Assembly (NCBI GenBank): GCA_049604415.1
Contig: JBMYTN010000014.1
Coordinates: 1-64,000, forward strand
Direction: 5' to 3'
DNA length: 64,000 bases
DNA from: JBMYTN01 sp049604415
GTDB lineage: Bacteria; Pseudomonadota; Alphaproteobacteria; Rhodospirillales; Rhodospirillaceae
Part shown: positions 27,541 through 36,303 of the stretch, in pieces
How positions within the stretch are numbered: the stretch's first letter is position 1
Layout: every line of letters begins with the position of its first letter
Made by a program: the position numbers and the translations under genes
The notes under the pieces: generated by a model
Told to the model about the DNA's origin: nothing
Database searches by the model: none
Seen by the model: the letters and a program-made list of their open reading frames with translations, nothing else

Positions 27541-28032
27541 ATGGCGAAGTACCCCCAGTTCACAACCCCGCCCCCCACCTTTGATGGCAAAGTGCCAATG
27601 GTGGCCCGTGGCGGTGTGGATGAGGCGGTACTCGCCCGCGCAGAACAGGCGGTCGCGGCCTTGGCCGATCAATATGGGACGTGGGTCTCCAAGGATCAGG
27701 ATCAACTGGAAATCCATCTAAAAGCGCTGATCCGCAATCCGCAGCGCCATGACAAGATCCTGCCATTGTTGTTCAAATGCGCTCATGACATGAAGGGGCA
27801 AGGCAGCCTATTTGGCTATGATCTGATCACGCGGATTGGCAATTCCCTCTGCCGGTTTATCGAGATGATTCCCGCTGAGCCAGGCCCAGATGAACTCCAG
27901 GTCATCACCTTGCATGTCCAATCCATGCGCGTCGTGGTCACCGAGCAACTGACCGATGATGGCGGCACCCAGGGCCAGGAATTGATCGAAGGGCTGCATC
28001 GGGTTTTGGAGCGCCATGGCTCAGACCTCTGA
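27541..28032 (+). CDS. Stand-alone histidine phosphotransfer (HPt) protein
   Basis: A 163-residue cytoplasmic helical protein. The segment CAHDMKGQGSLFG has the HPt signature H-D-x-K-G with His82 as the probable phosphoryl acceptor, in a four-helix context from about residue 30 to 155. It would shuttle phosphate between a hybrid kinase and a response regulator; candidate kinases include the one at 49811-53266, although that protein already has its own HPt. Its last 17 bases overlap the cobD start in another frame. No regulator gene is next to it. Confidence 0.75.
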   Translation: MAKYPQFTTPPPTFDGKVPMVARGGVDEAVLARAEQAVAALADQYGTWVSKDQDQLEIHLKALIRNPQRHDKILPLLFKCAHDMKGQGSLFGYDLITRIGNSLCRFIEMIPAEPGPDELQVITLHVQSMRVVVTEQLTDDGGTQGQELIEGLHRVLERHGSDL

Positions 28033-29140
28033 TGGGTCGGACAATGGCTCAGGCGCGCGCAAGGGGTTGACCGTGCATGGCGGCAATCTCAATGCCGCCG
28101 AAGCCGTTTTTGGCGATCCCGGTCCGCAGGGTTGGCTCGATCTGTCCACCGGCATCAATCCGGATCCTTGGCCAATCCCGGTCCTGGGCTCAGATCGAGT
28201 GCTGGGGTCGCAGGTCTGGACCCGCTTGCCCGATCCCAGTCTGGAACAGGGTTTCCTTACCGCCTTTCGGGCCGCCGAGGCGCCGCTGGCCGCTCCACCC
28301 CTAGACTGCCTGATGGCGGTGCCTGGCCTGCAAGCCGCCCTCCAGCTCCTCCCCCCTGTCCTTGCGGCACGGAAGGAGCGGGATCCAGCCAGCCTGAAGG
28401 TGCTGGTCGCCCATCCGTCCTATGGCGGCCATCGCGAGGGCTGGGCGGCATGGGGCTGCGCTGTAAAGGCCGTGCGCGACCCCCTGGACGATCCGGCATT
28501 GGACGATGCCGATATTGTGGTTTTGGTCCATCCGAACAATCCGGATGGACGGCGCTGGCCCCTTGAGCGGGTACAGGCTCTGGGGCAGCAGTTGGCGCGG
28601 AAAGACGGCTGTGTCCTTCTCGATGAAGCCTATGTCGCTCCCGGAGAGGTCGACAGCCTGTTGTGCCGGGTTCAGCGCGACACTGCGGACGGTGCTGGGC
28701 TGATTGTGCTGCGCTCATTCGGTAAGTTTTTTGGCCTGCCGGGGATCAGGCTGGGGGTGGTGGCCGCCGCTCCGGATTTGATCGCGGCCCTTCGCATCAA
28801 AATGGGGGCCTGGCCAGTCTCTGGCCCCGCTTTGGCCATTGGCACCGCCGCCCATGCGGATTTGGATTGGATTGCCCGGACCAAGCATGGTTTGGTCCAC
28901 CGCAGGGACATCACGGACCGGGTTTTGGCCGAGGCGGGGTTGGATGTCGGGGGCGGAACCGACTTGTTTTGCTTGGTGCAACACCCTCATGCCGGGAAAA
29001 TTTTTGAGCAATTGGGCCGCTGTGGTGTCTTGGTTCGGGCTTTTACTCCGGAAATGGGAAGTAGCTTACTCAGGTTTGGACTCCCATCGGAAAAAGCGAT
29101 GGACCGTTTTGTTACAGTGTTGTCAAAGCTTCATATTTGA
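28016..29140 (+). CDS. cobD: Threonine-phosphate decarboxylase CobD
   Basis: A 374-residue PLP enzyme that makes (R)-1-amino-2-propanol phosphate from L-threonine phosphate for the cobalamin nucleotide loop. Family marks are HGGNLNAAEAVFG near 21-33, LDLSTGINPDPWP, HPNNPDGR (172-179) and the PLP lysine in RSFGKFFGLPG (Lys237). Its start overlaps the HPt gene by 17 bases, and no other cobalamin gene is in the window. I saw no cobalamin riboswitch upstream. About 290 bases of AT-richer non-coding DNA (29141-29432) follow, without a clear terminator. Confidence 0.87.
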   Translation: MAQTSDGSDNGSGARKGLTVHGGNLNAAEAVFGDPGPQGWLDLSTGINPDPWPIPVLGSDRVLGSQVWTRLPDPSLEQGFLTAFRAAEAPLAAPPLDCLMAVPGLQAALQLLPPVLAARKERDPASLKVLVAHPSYGGHREGWAAWGCAVKAVRDPLDDPALDDADIVVLVHPNNPDGRRWPLERVQALGQQLARKDGCVLLDEAYVAPGEVDSLLCRVQRDTADGAGLIVLRSFGKFFGLPGIRLGVVAAAPDLIAALRIKMGAWPVSGPALAIGTAAHADLDWIARTKHGLVHRRDITDRVLAEAGLDVGGGTDLFCLVQHPHAGKIFEQLGRCGVLVRAFTPEMGSSLLRFGLPSEKAMDRFVTVLSKLHI

Positions 29141-29432
29141 GCGCATAGCGCCAAAATGGGGTAACAAGTCTAGGGTTTGTCTAGGCTATAAACCCAAGCG
29201 GGATCCTTGGCGCGGAAATACGCGTGATAAACCACAAAATATATGTTGATTTAATCGACCCTGTCGTTCAGTATTCTATTTAGGTCGTCCCGAAAAAGCA
29301 CAATCAGCAAAAAGGGTTGACCTCATGCGATGCAAGGAAGCATGGACTGCCCTCAGGGTCCGGTGTTTCTGCGCAAATGTAACAAATGGCAACAATGCCA
29401 ACAAAAAAACGCATGCGGGAGGACATAGGGAG

Positions 29433-29729
29433 ATGTTGGACATACAAGCGGAGCAACTTTGCTCTCGCGCGCAGGGACCGTTGCGTCAATCGGCTCGCAC
29501 ATCTCTGGATGTGACCATCGAGCACAGCTTCGAGGTCCATGTGTTTAATGCAATGGTCAGAGCCTTGCGGGGGGCGAAAGCCCACCATGGGGATCTGTCC
29601 GATGGGTGGGCTGATCTGCAGCATCGCGAAGTGAAAGCCCACTCTCTGGAAGAAGCGCGCATGCTTGCGGCGCGGATTTATCCGCCAGGGGATGGTTATG
29701 TGATCACCGGAGTTGTTGCCCGCCCATAG
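29433..29729 (+). CDS. Hypothetical 98-residue protein
   Basis: A small soluble protein with no signal or membrane segment. The ATG at 29433 follows AGGGAG immediately; an in-frame ATG at 29325 is possible but adds a Cys-rich leader with no ribosome site. The C-terminal half has REVKAHSLEEARMLAARIYP, an amphipathic helix, then a YVITGVVARP strand. It stands alone behind about 290 bases of AT-rich DNA and a possible hairpin terminator. I do not recognise the family. Confidence 0.6.
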   Translation: MLDIQAEQLCSRAQGPLRQSARTSLDVTIEHSFEVHVFNAMVRALRGAKAHHGDLSDGWADLQHREVKAHSLEEARMLAARIYPPGDGYVITGVVARP

Positions 29730-29782
29730 AGAAGCAAGATCAGGGCGTGTGGCCTACGGCTCCGGGGCGTGAGAGGGGCGAG

Positions 29783-29820
29783 GGATGCCGACTGGGAGGA
29801 CGGCATCCTTCGTCCCTTTT
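29783..29820 (+). terminator. Possible terminator of the 98-residue gene
   Basis: GGATGCCG (29783-29790) and CGGCATCC (29801-29808) form a perfect eight-pair stem with a ten-base loop, followed by a mixed T-rich stretch. It lies between the hypothetical gene and the convergent GH114-like gene. The T tract is interrupted, so efficiency is uncertain. Confidence 0.4.
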
Positions 29821-29844
29821 CATTTGGGCCTTTTCATTTGGGCC
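29817..29844. repeat. Perfect 14-base tandem duplication
   Basis: TTTTCATTTGGGCC occurs twice in direct succession (29817-29830 and 29831-29844) between two convergent genes, right after the hairpin at 29783. It looks like a recent slippage duplication; no function is indicated. Confidence 0.85.
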
Positions 29845-29870
29845 GTTTCAGTTCTATCCAAGCGACGACC

Positions 29871-31004
29871 TTAAAGGGGCGTCATCGCCTCGTCGCGGAA
29901 GACCACGGCGATGCCATCGAGCATGACGCCGTCAAAGCCCAATGCCATCAAACCGGCATAGGTCGCCCCGACGATTTCCCGCCATTGCTGGTTCCGGTAA
30001 TCCACCCAATAGGTGCCGTCATTGCCCGGGAGAAATCCGGTTAGGAATGGCGGATTGCCAACGGTCCAATCGGACTGCCAGTAATAGCGGGTGTCCTCGG
30101 CAAAACCGACCGTTAAGCGGGCAATCACCTGACGGCGTGCGCCAATGAACTTATATTTCAGGCGCTCTACATCATCGACATCCAAGGGGATATCGCCGTT
30201 GAAAAACGGATCCACGATCAGGATGTCGTGATTGAGCAAGGTCATCGCCCCGATCCAATCGTCCTTGCGGGCAAAGCGGCGACTGGAGAGCATGGCAAAA
30301 ACATTGGTGGCCCGGTCGGGTTCCTGGATGGATTTCGCATTGGTCATAAAAGGTTCCAAGGCCGGGAGTTCGTCAAACACCCCATCGCCGTCCGTACCGG
30401 CTGCCACCAAAACCCGGTCAGTGGCCCCCAAACCGATGGCCTCAGCAGCCTCCGCCGGTGTGTTGCAATGCTCAAGGGAGATCAGCACCTTGCTTTCCTG
30501 CAATAGGCGACGGCGGATCTCCGCATCCGGGCGCTCCCGGCCGGTTTCCCGGCAATAGAGATCCTCCATCACGAAGCCCGACACATTGCGCAGGAAGCGG
30601 CGTTCAAACGCCCCGACTTGGCGCAGGGCAGAGGGCGGCAAGGGCACGCCGTCCGGCTGGGCCAGTGTGGCAACATCCAATTCGCGCTGGCTCATGGTGG
30701 CCAGGAACACGCCGCCTCGGAGCAAGGTGATGAAGTCAGGATTTTGCGCCCGGGCAAATTCCGACAAGGTGTTGATGATCTCGCGCATATCATCGCGCCA
30801 GTTCGGGTAATTCTCCGGCGCAATGGGGTAGGGGGCCTCCTCATAGACCTGATCGGTTAGGTCCATGCCATCGATCACCACCGGCGCATTATGGGTGTCT
30901 TGCGCCTGCGCCGTATCGATCAACGTACCCCCAGGCAGGGCCGCGATGGCGGAAAGCACCAAAGCCGAAATGGCAAGCAAGACAAAGCGGGCGGTCAAGG
31001 TCAT
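29871..31004 (-). CDS. Secreted GH114-like (endo-alpha-1,4-polygalactosaminidase family) protein
   Basis: A 377-residue exported protein with a signal peptide ending near AQAQ. The C-terminal pattern fits the TM1410/GH114 beta-barrel family: YYWQSDW, TYWVDYRNQQWREI and GFDGVMLDGI, where the acidic residues are candidate catalytic ones. Known relatives cut galactosaminogalactan-type polymers, but many members are uncharacterised. Its ATG overlaps the stop of the FAD oxidoreductase gene by four bases, so the two are co-translated. That pairing gives no obvious pathway. It converges on the small gene at 29433. Confidence 0.78.
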   Translation of the reverse strand: MTLTARFVLLAISALVLSAIAALPGGTLIDTAQAQDTHNAPVVIDGMDLTDQVYEEAPYPIAPENYPNWRDDMREIINTLSEFARAQNPDFITLLRGGVFLATMSQRELDVATLAQPDGVPLPPSALRQVGAFERRFLRNVSGFVMEDLYCRETGRERPDAEIRRRLLQESKVLISLEHCNTPAEAAEAIGLGATDRVLVAAGTDGDGVFDELPALEPFMTNAKSIQEPDRATNVFAMLSSRRFARKDDWIGAMTLLNHDILIVDPFFNGDIPLDVDDVERLKYKFIGARRQVIARLTVGFAEDTRYYWQSDWTVGNPPFLTGFLPGNDGTYWVDYRNQQWREIVGATYAGLMALGFDGVMLDGIAVVFRDEAMTPL

Positions 31005-32158
31005 GGCGAGAGCACACTCACGACGTGGTCAGCAAGGGCGAGGGAACTGGTCAAACCGGGCGACTCTATGCCGTAAAGGGCTGCATAACCGTTAATGCCG
31101 GTCTGATTTGGCGTTTGAATGACGAAATCATGGCTGGCTTCGCCCTTGGCCTGGATTTTTGGCCGGACGCCGGAATAGTCGGGCTGTAGAGCGTCCTCCG
31201 GCAAATCGGGCCAATAGGCGCGGATGGCGTCTGCGAACAAGGCGGCCCGGCGTCCATCCACAGTATAGTCAAAGCGCCCTCGGGCGGCCTCGGCCAAGGT
31301 GTCTTGGCCGTCCAGCCACTCCACATCCGGGCCAAACCGTCCGCGTCCGCCCAGATCGCGGGTATAATGCAGTCCTAAGCTGGCCTGTTGCGGCACCGGA
31401 TAAATCAAGCGCTCAAAGGGTGGGCGGCCCGTCAGGCTGAAATAATTGCCTTTGCAAAAATGCTGCGCCGGGATGGTGGCCGGGTCCAGACCTGCGATCT
31501 TGCGCGCCAAGGTCTGGGCCGTCAGACCGGCGGCGTTGATAACCAAATCGGCGCTCAGGCTCATAGGCTCGTCGCCGCCGATCTCTAAGATCAATCCGGC
31601 TGCGCCGCCGGGCCGGGTTTGGGCTGACAGGACTGGCGCATGGGTGACCAGGGTCGCTCCAGCCTGCTCCGCATCACCCAAATAGGACAGCATCAATTGA
31701 TGGCTGTCGACAATGCCGGTGGTGGGGGAATGCAGCGCCGCAGTGGCGTTTAGCGACGGCTCCAGGGCTTGGGCCTCGGCACCGGAGATCAAAGGCAGAT
31801 CCACCCCAGCTTTGGCCGCCCGGGCCTGGACTTCTTTGAGCTTTTCAATTTCTGCCGCGCCCCCCGATGGGGTGGCGACGATTAATTTTTCGCAGCGCAA
31901 GAACGGCAAGCCACGCTCTTCCAGATAGGCATAGAGCTTGATCTTGCCTTCGACGCAAAACCGGGCTTTCAAGCTGCCGACCGGATAATAGACCCCGGCA
32001 TGGATCACTTCGGAATTCCGGGCCGAAGTGACGGTGCCGAACTCCGGCTCGGCCTCCAGGATCATGACCTCGCGCCCGGACAGGGCCAGGGCGCGGGCAA
32101 CGGCCAAGCCGACAACCCCGGCACCAATGACGATGCATTCAATATCTGCGCTGCTCAT
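31001..32158 (-). CDS. FAD-dependent oxidoreductase, LhgO-like
   Basis: A 385-residue flavoprotein of the DAO family. The N-terminal dinucleotide fold is VIGAGVVGLAVARAL. TSARNSEVIHAGVYYP and the later YTRDLGGRGRFGPDV stretch match L-2-hydroxyglutarate oxidase/dehydrogenase-type enzymes, which oxidise 2-hydroxyacids and pass electrons to quinone or oxygen. Substrate identity is therefore probable but not certain. The gene precedes the GH114-like gene with an ATGA overlap, and is divergent from the DUF3179 gene about 110 bases away. Confidence 0.85.
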   Translation of the reverse strand: MSSADIECIVIGAGVVGLAVARALALSGREVMILEAEPEFGTVTSARNSEVIHAGVYYPVGSLKARFCVEGKIKLYAYLEERGLPFLRCEKLIVATPSGGAAEIEKLKEVQARAAKAGVDLPLISGAEAQALEPSLNATAALHSPTTGIVDSHQLMLSYLGDAEQAGATLVTHAPVLSAQTRPGGAAGLILEIGGDEPMSLSADLVINAAGLTAQTLARKIAGLDPATIPAQHFCKGNYFSLTGRPPFERLIYPVPQQASLGLHYTRDLGGRGRFGPDVEWLDGQDTLAEAARGRFDYTVDGRRAALFADAIRAYWPDLPEDALQPDYSGVRPKIQAKGEASHDFVIQTPNQTGINGYAALYGIESPGLTSSLALADHVVSVLSP

Positions 32159-32268
32159 CCTGCCCTAAGCCTTTTTCCTGTCCTTTTGCCCTCAACAATG
32201 CTTGATCCCAGCTCCCATGCAATGCCTATTTGGGCGCGGTGGGTCAAAGAACGGTGAGGATGTCCGGA

Positions 32269-33315
32269 ATGGCAAGCATGCTGCGGATCAACGCATTAAC
32301 CAGCGCGGGGCTTGTTCTGGCCTATTTGCTCCTTGGGCCGGTCGCACAGGGCTGGGCGCAAACCGATCCTCCGCCTGCACCGGACTGGGTGCCCCAGGGG
32401 TTGGTTGAGCAGTTTCCGCTGACCGATTGGTCTCGCCATACGCCCGAATTGGGTGAAATCCGGAGCGGCGGTCCCGACCGTGACGGGGTTCCGGCGATTG
32501 ATGCCCCGGTCTTCGCCCCGGCGGTTCAGGTCCGCGCAATCCGGGATCAGGAACCTGTTATTGGTGTGGTCTCCTCACAGCCGGGCGGTCCGGCCAAGGC
32601 CTATCCCTTGATGCTGATGATCTGGCATGGGGTGGTCAATGATGTGTTCGGCGATCAGCAGATCTTGGTCAGTTTCGATCCTCTGACCGGTACGGCTTCG
32701 GTCCGCGACCCGGTCGTTGAGGGCGAGCCCTTGGTGTTCGGTGTCACCGGAACTCTGCGGGTGGCCAATATGATGCTCTATGACCGGACCACCGAAAGCT
32801 GGTGGCAACAGGCCACGGGGCAGGGGGTGATTGGCACCCATATGGGGGCTGAGATGCCGCTGCTGCCCTTTCGGCTGGAAAGCTTCGGCGAGTTTAAGCA
32901 GCGCGCCCCGGACGGATTGGTGATGGTGCCGGAAAACCCCCGGGCGATGAAATATGGCGAGAACCCTTATTGGGGCCTCGACCGGGAACGGCGACCGAAA
33001 TTCTATGACGGGCCTGTACCGGACGATATTGCCGCCATGGAGCGGGTCGTGGTGGTGCCGCGTCAGGGTCAGGCCCCGCTGATGCTGCCGTTGTCGGCGA
33101 TTGCGGATCGTGCGCCTTGGCCCTTGCCCGGTGGCTTGGTCGCCAATTTTCTGCCCAATCAGGTCTCGGCCTTGGATGCGCCTCGGATCGCCTTTTCCCG
33201 GACAATCGGGGGGGCAGTCATCACAGATGGTGCGGGCCAGGATCTTCCGGCCCAAACCCTATTCGCTTTTGCCGCAGCGGTTTTCTTCCCAGATGCAGAA
33301 AAAATCGGCTTTTAA
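32269..33315 (+). CDS. Secreted DUF3179 protein
   Basis: A 348-residue exported protein. The ATG at 32269 is chosen because GGTGAGGA lies eight bases upstream and the signal peptide (cleavage near GWAQ) follows; earlier in-frame starts at 32230 and 32260 lack spacing. The DUF3179 core is clear: AYPLMLMIWHGVVND, ILVSFDPLTGTA, FGVTGTLRVANMMLYDRTT and SWWQQATGQGVIG. The function of DUF3179 is not established. It converges closely (14 bases) on the VUT transporter gene. Confidence 0.85.
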   Translation: MASMLRINALTSAGLVLAYLLLGPVAQGWAQTDPPPAPDWVPQGLVEQFPLTDWSRHTPELGEIRSGGPDRDGVPAIDAPVFAPAVQVRAIRDQEPVIGVVSSQPGGPAKAYPLMLMIWHGVVNDVFGDQQILVSFDPLTGTASVRDPVVEGEPLVFGVTGTLRVANMMLYDRTTESWWQQATGQGVIGTHMGAEMPLLPFRLESFGEFKQRAPDGLVMVPENPRAMKYGENPYWGLDRERRPKFYDGPVPDDIAAMERVVVVPRQGQAPLMLPLSAIADRAPWPLPGGLVANFLPNQVSALDAPRIAFSRTIGGAVITDGAGQDLPAQTLFAFAAAVFFPDAEKIGF

Positions 33316-33329
33316 CGGCGTAAAGAGGC

Positions 33330-33875
33330 TTAAACCTGCGCGGCCTTATAGGGGGCCATCCGCGAGGCAATCAGCCGGAACGGCAACAGCATCAACAGGG
33401 CAACCGCCAATTTGGCACCCAGATCGCCCAGCGCCCAGGTGATCCAGGGCAGGCCGGTGCCTGCAAAGGCCAGGGTAAAAAACACCGCCGTATCCCAAAC
33501 CGAGCCCAGGACCGAAGAGACCACCGGCGGCAACCACCAAACCTTTTCCCGCAAGGCATTGAACACGGTGATGTCCATCAGCTGCGCGGTCAGAAAGGCG
33601 GTGCCCGAAGCCAGGGCGATGCGCGGATCGGCCAGCCAGAGTGACAGCACCACCGCCAGGGCAAAGCCGACATAGGCCACCAGCCGGGCTTTGGCCGGGC
33701 CCAAATGCCGATTGGTAAGATCGGTGACCAAAAACGCCACCGGATAGGTAAACGCCCCCCAGGTCAGCCAGTCATTGATCGGAATGCTGACCAAGATGTT
33801 CGACGACACCACCACCAGGGTCATGGCGAGGATCGGCACAAGAATAGAAATCAAGGGAAGGCGCTGGGCGGTCAT
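33330..33875 (-). CDS. VUT/YhhQ-family queuosine precursor transporter
   Basis: A 181-residue membrane protein with about six hydrophobic helices. GAFTYPVAFLVTDLTNRHLG is the hallmark of the VUT (YhhQ) family, which imports preQ0/preQ1 for queuosine in tRNA. The start is uncertain: ATG 33875 gives a compact protein, while a TTG at 33929 would add 18 residues; neither has a strong ribosome site. I found no preQ1 riboswitch pattern in the roughly 280 bases between this gene and the divergent molybdopterin gene. Confidence 0.82.
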   Translation of the reverse strand: MTAQRLPLISILVPILAMTLVVVSSNILVSIPINDWLTWGAFTYPVAFLVTDLTNRHLGPAKARLVAYVGFALAVVLSLWLADPRIALASGTAFLTAQLMDITVFNALREKVWWLPPVVSSVLGSVWDTAVFFTLAFAGTGLPWITWALGDLGAKLAVALLMLLPFRLIASRMAPYKAAQV

Positions 33876-34159
33876 GGCGCGCAGATGTCCTGTGGCAGGG
33901 ATGGAAAGGATTTGGGAAGCGCGAGGCAATAATCCAGCCTGCCGGTGAAATCAAGCAAAACCGCCCGAAGCGTTCGCCGGAGTCGCGCAGCTTTTGCCGG
34001 TGGCGGCGCTGTTTCAAAGCCCTGTCAGAGGCTCGACGACCAAGGAAATCCCCATATTCCGGGGTGACGTCTTGCACTGCACCCAATATATGGGAATAAG
34101 GGAGTGTTCCCGTCGGATAAGTCCGATCGGGCCGCCGCCCCGTGATGGAGATCAAAGCC

Positions 34160-36250
34160 ATGGCCGTAGCCGATCTTTCCGCAGCGAAGTCAAATGCGCC
34201 GATTTCGGTCTGTCCCCATGACTGCCCCAGTGCCTGCCAGGTTTCGGTGGATCTGTCGCCCGAGGGCAAGATTGCGAGGCTCCATGGCGGGCGTAAGAAC
34301 ACCTATACGGATGGGGTGCTCTGCGCCAAGGTGGCGCGTTATGCGGAGCGGGTTCACCATCCGGACCGCTTAATGACGCCGCTGAAGCGGACCGGAGCCA
34401 AGGGCGATAAGAGCGGCTTTGTCCCCATTGGTTGGGATGAGGCGCTGGACCAGATCGCGGAGGCGTTTATCGCTGCCGAAGCGCGGCTGGGTCCGGAATC
34501 GGTCTGGCCCTATTTCTATGCGGGGACCATGGGTTTGGTGCAGCGGGAAAGCATCCAGCGTCTGCGCTTGGCCAAAGGCTATTCCCGCCAGGGCAACACC
34601 ATCTGCACCGGTTTTGCTGATGCGGGCTGGGTCGCCGGGGTCGGGGCCAAGGTCGGTGTGGATTCCCGGGAGATGGCAGAGTCCGACCTGATCGTGGTTT
34701 GGGGCTGCAATGCGGTGCACACCCAGGTCCAGGCCATGAGCTGGATTGCCAAAGCCCGCAAGGAGCGGGGCGCGAAACTGGTCGTCGTTGATCCCTATCG
34801 CAATGCCACGGCCTTGAAGGCGGATCAGCACCTGATGCTGCGCCCGGGCACCGATGGCGCGCTGGCCTGTGCGGTGATGGCGGTGCTGTTTGAAGAAGGC
34901 TTGGCCGATGACGCCTATATGGCCCGCTTCACGGACAATCCGGCGGGTTTGCGCGCCCATGTCCGCAGCCGGGGGCCGGACTGGGCCGCTCCGATCACCG
35001 GCTTGAGCCCGGAGGAGATCCGGAGTTTTGCCCGGCTCTATGGCCGCACCCAACGTTCTTACATTCGGGTTGGCTATGGCTTTAGCCGCCAGCGCAATGG
35101 CTCTGCGGCCCTGCATGCGGTCTCCTGCCTGCCAGCGGTCACCGGGGCGTGGCAATATCCCGGCGGCGGAGCGCTGTTCACCAATTCCGGCTTGTTTCAA
35201 GTCGACACCGCAGCCGTGACCGGGGTGAAGCAGTTTGCCCAAACGGCGCGGGAAATCGACATGAGCCGGATTGGCCCCGCTCTGACCGGGGATGCGGATG
35301 CCCTGCGCGGCGGACCGCCAGTGACGGCGATGCTGGTGCAAAACACCAACCCGGTCAATGTGGCCCCGGAGACCGCCAAGGTCCGGGAGGGCTTTGCCCG
35401 CGAAGACTTGTTTGTTGCCGTCCATGAGCAATTCATGACCGAAACGGCGGCCTATGCGGATATCGTGTTGCCCGCCACCATGTTCCTCGAGCATGACGAC
35501 ATCTACAAAGCCGGGGCACACACCTATCTCCAGGTCGCTCGCCCAGTGATCGACGTGCCGGGAGAGTGTCGCCCGAACCATGCGGTGATCAATGCCCTTG
35601 CCGAGCGCTTAGGCGTCGCTGAGAGCCTACCGGCCTTCCGTCTGGAGGCCTGGGATCTGATCGAGCAAATGCTGGCCGACAGTGATCTGCCCGGAGCGGC
35701 GGAGATCTACGCCATGGATGGCTTGGATGGGGTGCCGGACTTTGAGACTGGCCATTTCCTGAAAGGCTTTCCGACGGCAGACGGCAAATTCCGCTTCCAA
35801 CCGCACTGGAGCGGCGACGGGGCCGAGGCCATGCCTGCCTGGCCGGATCATTTTGCCGTGACCGAAGAGGTCACCGAGGAATTGCCCTTCCGGCTGGTCA
35901 CGGCCCCGGCACGGAACTTCCTGAATTCCACCTTCACCGAGCAGCCGTCCTCCATCAAAGCGGAGGGGCGTCCGGAGGTCATGATCCATCCTGACAGCGC
36001 CCAACGCTTGGGTATCTCACAGGGCGACTTGGTGATGCTGTCCAATGCCCGGGGCGAGGTGGTGTTGCACGCCACCTTGTTCGACGGTGTGCAGCCCGAT
36101 GTGGTGATCGTGGAAAGCATTTGGCCCAATGCGGCCTTCCCGGGCGGCATGGGCATCAACACCCTGACCGGGGCCATACGCGGCATCCCCAATGGCGGAG
36201 CGCCCTTCCATGACACGGCGGTGGCGCTGGTATTGGCCGAGGCAGCGTAA
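34160..36250 (+). CDS. Molybdopterin oxidoreductase with [4Fe-4S] cluster
   Basis: A 696-residue enzyme of the DMSO reductase superfamily. An N-terminal cluster motif is present (C18, C22, C26 and C55, in the context VCPHDCPSAC and DGVLCAKV), followed by the Mo-bisMGD domains and the C-terminal MGD-binding fold (FLNSTFTEQP, MIHPDSAQRLGI). There is no twin-arginine leader, so it is probably cytoplasmic. The ATG at 34160 is preferred, nine bases after GGAG; ATG 34145 is an alternative. The reaction cannot be fixed: residues align best with uncharacterised formate-dehydrogenase-like or polysulfide-reductase-like proteins. No partner electron-transfer subunits adjoin it. Confidence 0.88.
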   Translation: MAVADLSAAKSNAPISVCPHDCPSACQVSVDLSPEGKIARLHGGRKNTYTDGVLCAKVARYAERVHHPDRLMTPLKRTGAKGDKSGFVPIGWDEALDQIAEAFIAAEARLGPESVWPYFYAGTMGLVQRESIQRLRLAKGYSRQGNTICTGFADAGWVAGVGAKVGVDSREMAESDLIVVWGCNAVHTQVQAMSWIAKARKERGAKLVVVDPYRNATALKADQHLMLRPGTDGALACAVMAVLFEEGLADDAYMARFTDNPAGLRAHVRSRGPDWAAPITGLSPEEIRSFARLYGRTQRSYIRVGYGFSRQRNGSAALHAVSCLPAVTGAWQYPGGGALFTNSGLFQVDTAAVTGVKQFAQTAREIDMSRIGPALTGDADALRGGPPVTAMLVQNTNPVNVAPETAKVREGFAREDLFVAVHEQFMTETAAYADIVLPATMFLEHDDIYKAGAHTYLQVARPVIDVPGECRPNHAVINALAERLGVAESLPAFRLEAWDLIEQMLADSDLPGAAEIYAMDGLDGVPDFETGHFLKGFPTADGKFRFQPHWSGDGAEAMPAWPDHFAVTEEVTEELPFRLVTAPARNFLNSTFTEQPSSIKAEGRPEVMIHPDSAQRLGISQGDLVMLSNARGEVVLHATLFDGVQPDVVIVESIWPNAAFPGGMGINTLTGAIRGIPNGGAPFHDTAVALVLAEAA

Positions 36251-36303
36251 GCGCGCCCCATGTTTTGCGTTTCCGGACATCGTTTGAAAGGATTTGACCC
36301 CGC

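Noticed and set aside
33930..34159. Molybdenum-cofactor or preQ1 riboswitch between the divergent VUT and molybdopterin genes
   Set aside because: Short hairpins exist but do not follow either consensus that I know; reporting one would be guessing.
34370..35581. 403-codon open frame antisense to the molybdopterin oxidoreductase gene
   Set aside because: The sense gene carries the four cluster cysteines and full-length homology; the antisense product has no motif.
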